DNA of 64,000 nt, taken from contig JAFYBZ010000007.1 in assembly GCA_017539905.1 (NCBI GenBank), positions 248,001 to 312,000 of the forward strand. Direction: 5' to 3'. The notes under the pieces were generated by a model. That model had not been told where the DNA came from and did no database searches. It worked only from the letters and a program-made list of their open reading frames with translations. Source of the DNA: Clostridia bacterium. Its GTDB lineage: Bacteria; Bacillota; Clostridia; TANB77; UBA1234. Shown here piece by piece: positions 63,741 through 64,000 of this stretch. The position numbers were made by a program, and so were the translations under genes. Position 1 is the first letter of the stretch. The number at the start of each line of letters is the position of its first letter.

Positions 63741-64000
63741 TGAGAAATAATAAAGGTGTTACAATGATGCTTTTGGTAGTAACAATAATATTGATGATAA
63801 TCATTGCGTTCTTAGCAGTGTTCTATTCACAAAATGTTACTCCTGAAGCAAGAATTTCAGCAGCATATACTAGTCTAAATGCTGTAAAAGAATCATGTAT
63901 TGCTGCGGTACAATTTACTAATGTTGGTCAAGAAGATGAATACCATTTCTTTGGAAAAACAATTAGTCAAGAACATCCAACAGAAGTATCAGATTATGAA
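63740..64000 (+). CDS. Second prepilin-like protein (3' end outside window)
   Basis: At least 87 residues are visible, beginning MRNNKGVTMMLLVVTIILMI. The leader has Gly then a hydrophobic helix, but Glu5 of the classical pilin is replaced by Leu or Met, as in the pilin-like protein at 23.5 kb. The frame is open to the window edge. The start overlaps the preceding stop codon. Confidence 0.75.
   Translation, partial: MRNNKGVTMMLLVVTIILMIIIAFLAVFYSQNVTPEARISAAYTSLNAVKESCIAAVQFTNVGQEDEYHFFGKTISQEHPTEVSDYE

Overview
The window looks like chromosome from a low-G+C, anaerobic, Clostridia-like Firmicute. The basis is the AT-rich codon use (Arg mostly AGA or CGT), strong AGGAGG ribosome binding sites, a trimeric [FeFe] hydrogenase, a four-subunit pyruvate:ferredoxin oxidoreductase, a T-box riboswitch, and a Firmicutes-type origin cluster. 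The species cannot be named from the sequence. The probable replication origin lies at about 15.7-16.25 kb. Genes to its left (parB, parA, rsmG, mnmG, mnmE, khpB/jag, yidC, yidD, rnpA, rpmH) run leftwards. Genes to its right (dnaA, dnaN, recF, gyrB) run rightwards.

Layout. 0-3 kb: a large secreted SLH-domain protein, cut by the window edge. 3-15.7 kb: partition, tRNA-modification and membrane-insertion genes, with three parS-like sites. Three paralogous polytopic membrane proteins are inserted between yidC and khpB. 15.7-22 kb: origin and replication genes. 22-28 kb: a phosphohexomutase, a pilin-like protein, a CmpB-family membrane protein and a phosphodiester-glycosidase-domain exoprotein. 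28-32.4 kb: hydrogenase operon hydC-hydB-(small membrane protein)-hydA. 33-36 kb: trpS with a short Trp-containing leader ORF, then a ThyX-like protein that looks internally duplicated. 36-37.2 kb: two genes of visibly higher G+C, the second behind three TGTTACA repeats spaced exactly 11 bp. 37.4-38.4 kb: a methyltransferase behind a promoter, a 10-codon leader ORF and a long terminator hairpin, which is the layout of an attenuator. 38.4-40 kb: a Ham1-like gene and a frameshifted E2-like acyltransferase. 40.1-44.2 kb: a block of secreted and membrane genes, including a membrane-anchored Mrr-type nuclease. It is bounded by an intact tRNA-Pro gene and a copy of its 3' end, which suggests the relic of an integrative element. 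44.2-49 kb: cdd, maf, a second tRNA-Pro, mecA, a frameshifted small gene and T-box-controlled thrS. 49-52 kb: porGDAB. 52-55.3 kb: polysaccharide O-acetylation genes and a UPF0316 protein. 55.4-64 kb: an M18 peptidase, an MBL-fold protein, a 3D-domain protein, rsmA, a REC-GGDEF protein, a frameshifted pcrA and two prepilin-like proteins.

How the genes work together. PorGDAB would produce reduced ferredoxin from pyruvate, and HydABC could re-oxidise it together with NADH while releasing H2. The SLH protein, the NAGPA-domain protein, the 3D protein, the O-acetylation pair and the pilin-like proteins all act at the cell surface.

The most unusual observation is a pair of +1 frameshifts, in pcrA (inside its Walker A motif) and in a small gene at 46.5 kb. 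Both fall exactly at an in-frame CGG codon followed by a Gly codon. In a by-eye scan CGG was not found in frame in the other core genes; it appears only in the two G+C-rich genes at 36-37 kb. This could reflect sequencing indels, or CGG acting as a starved or unassigned codon that provokes frameshifting.
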